11,416 bases of DNA from assembly GCA_026770585.1 (NCBI GenBank), contig MU646479.1:220975-232390 (forward strand), written 5' to 3'. The DNA is from Baffinella frigidus (taxonomy: Eukaryota; Cryptophyceae; Cryptomonadales; Baffinellaceae). Made by a program: the position numbers and the translations under genes. Below, piece by piece: positions 11,100 to 11,416 of this stretch; within the stretch, counting starts at the first letter, position 1, and every line of letters begins with the position of its first letter. Below the pieces are notes generated by a model. That model made no database searches. It saw nothing but the letters and a program-made list of their open reading frames with translations, and had not been told where the DNA came from.

Positions 11100-11141
11100 A
11101 TGGTCAAATCTGAACATCGGTCAAATTTGACCATCAAGCGC

Positions 11142-11216
11142 TTAGTAGTTGTTCTCGCGCTGCTTGCGGCGGGCGATGCTCCGGCTCTTCATCGACTCCT
11201 TGTCCTGCGTTTCGGG
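11142..11216 (-). pseudogene. Short coding-like fragment next to telomeric repeat
   Basis: On the minus strand the frame reads PETQDKESMKSRSIARRKQR and then ENNY-stop (TAA at 11142-11144). It runs open into the telomeric block. The composition (basic, hydrophilic, ending in a stop) resembles a real protein C-terminus and the GC-rich DNA differs from the repeats around it. I cannot name the protein, and from the only ATG (11190-11192) it is just 16 residues. It may be a gene end captured beside a telomere, or chance. Confidence 0.3.
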
Positions 11217-11416
11217 TTTTAGGGTTTAGGGTTTGGGGTTTGGGGTTTAGGGTTTGGGGTTCAGGGTTTAGGGTTTAGGGTTTAGGGTTTGGGGTTTGGG
11301 GTTTAGGGTGTAGGGTATAGGGTGTAGGGTGTAGGGTGTAGGGTTTGGGGTTTAGGGTTTGGGGTTTAGGGTTTAGGGTTTAGGGTTTAGGGTTTAGGGT
11401 TTAGGGTTTGGGGTTT
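11214..11416 (+). repeat. Telomeric repeat block at right edge (TTTAGGG, TTTGGGG, TGTAGGG)
   Basis: About 200 bp of TTTAGGG with frequent TTTGGGG and a patch of TGTAGGG/TATAGGG near 11307-11342. The G-rich strand runs 5'-3' to the right, as at a right chromosome end. The window ends inside the block, so a true telomere and another interstitial tract cannot be told apart. Confidence 0.9.

Overview
The window looks like eukaryotic nuclear DNA from a subtelomere, most likely of an alga or another protist. The main evidence is about 2.6 kb of degenerate TTTAGGG-type telomeric repeats (about 2051-4647) and a second block that runs off the right edge (11214-11416). TTTAGGG is the telomere repeat of plants, many algae, dinoflagellates and chromerids, so the repeat alone does not name the organism. 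I see no operons, bacterial genes, tRNAs, rRNAs or CRISPR arrays. Most of the window is repeats and small non-autonomous DNA transposons. Coding potential is sparse.

Layout. 1-451: non-coding, with a recurring TGCTAT motif. 452-1087 (+): a 211-residue protein made of two copies of an unusual unit with the invariant core WFDNPAYCISPT; its reading is broken by a small frameshift near 1083. About 1118-1910: left arm of a large inverted duplication. 2051-4647: interstitial telomeric tract, broken by two non-telomeric islands. 4648-5220: mixed repeat fragments, a GCTTTGG-type tandem repeat and a palindrome of about 150 bp. About 5195-6282: right arm of the inverted duplication, enlarged by tandem copies and extra insertions. 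6283-7280: further repeat fragments. 7280-8312 (-): a paralogue of the 452-1087 gene in opposite orientation, followed by a decayed tail split by a 123-bp hairpin insertion. 8400-8960: a foldback and partial direct duplication. 9183-9611 (+): an orphan ORF of 142 codons. 9612-9960: unusual palindromes. 9972-10883: a dense array of 121-bp hairpin elements and half-elements. 10931-11213: a dispersed repeat, a 28-bp tandem repeat and a short coding-like fragment next to the terminal telomeric repeats.

The most informative result is how the repeats interlock. At least seven near-complete copies of a 121-bp TA-flanked hairpin (TACAGGGG...CCCCTGTA) resemble pogo/Tigger-type (Tc1/mariner) MITEs, and two paralogous empty sites elsewhere in the window support TA target-site use. 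A 107-bp hairpin family (TATCCCTTAAG...CTTAAGGGATA) occurs once in each arm of the inverted duplication, at different places, and each arm supplies the empty site for the other's insertion. Hairpin families with different ends share a central CCTAC-N-GTAGG palindrome. The two repeat-protein genes flank the duplication and both point towards the telomeric tract. The tract keeps one strand orientation throughout, so the structure is not a simple telomere-to-telomere fusion.

The strongest candidate for something undescribed is the two-gene protein family. It has four copies of FDNPAY, which matches the FxNPxY sorting/PTB-binding motif. The substitutions between copies are conservative in that reading frame. 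No function can be assigned from sequence alone.
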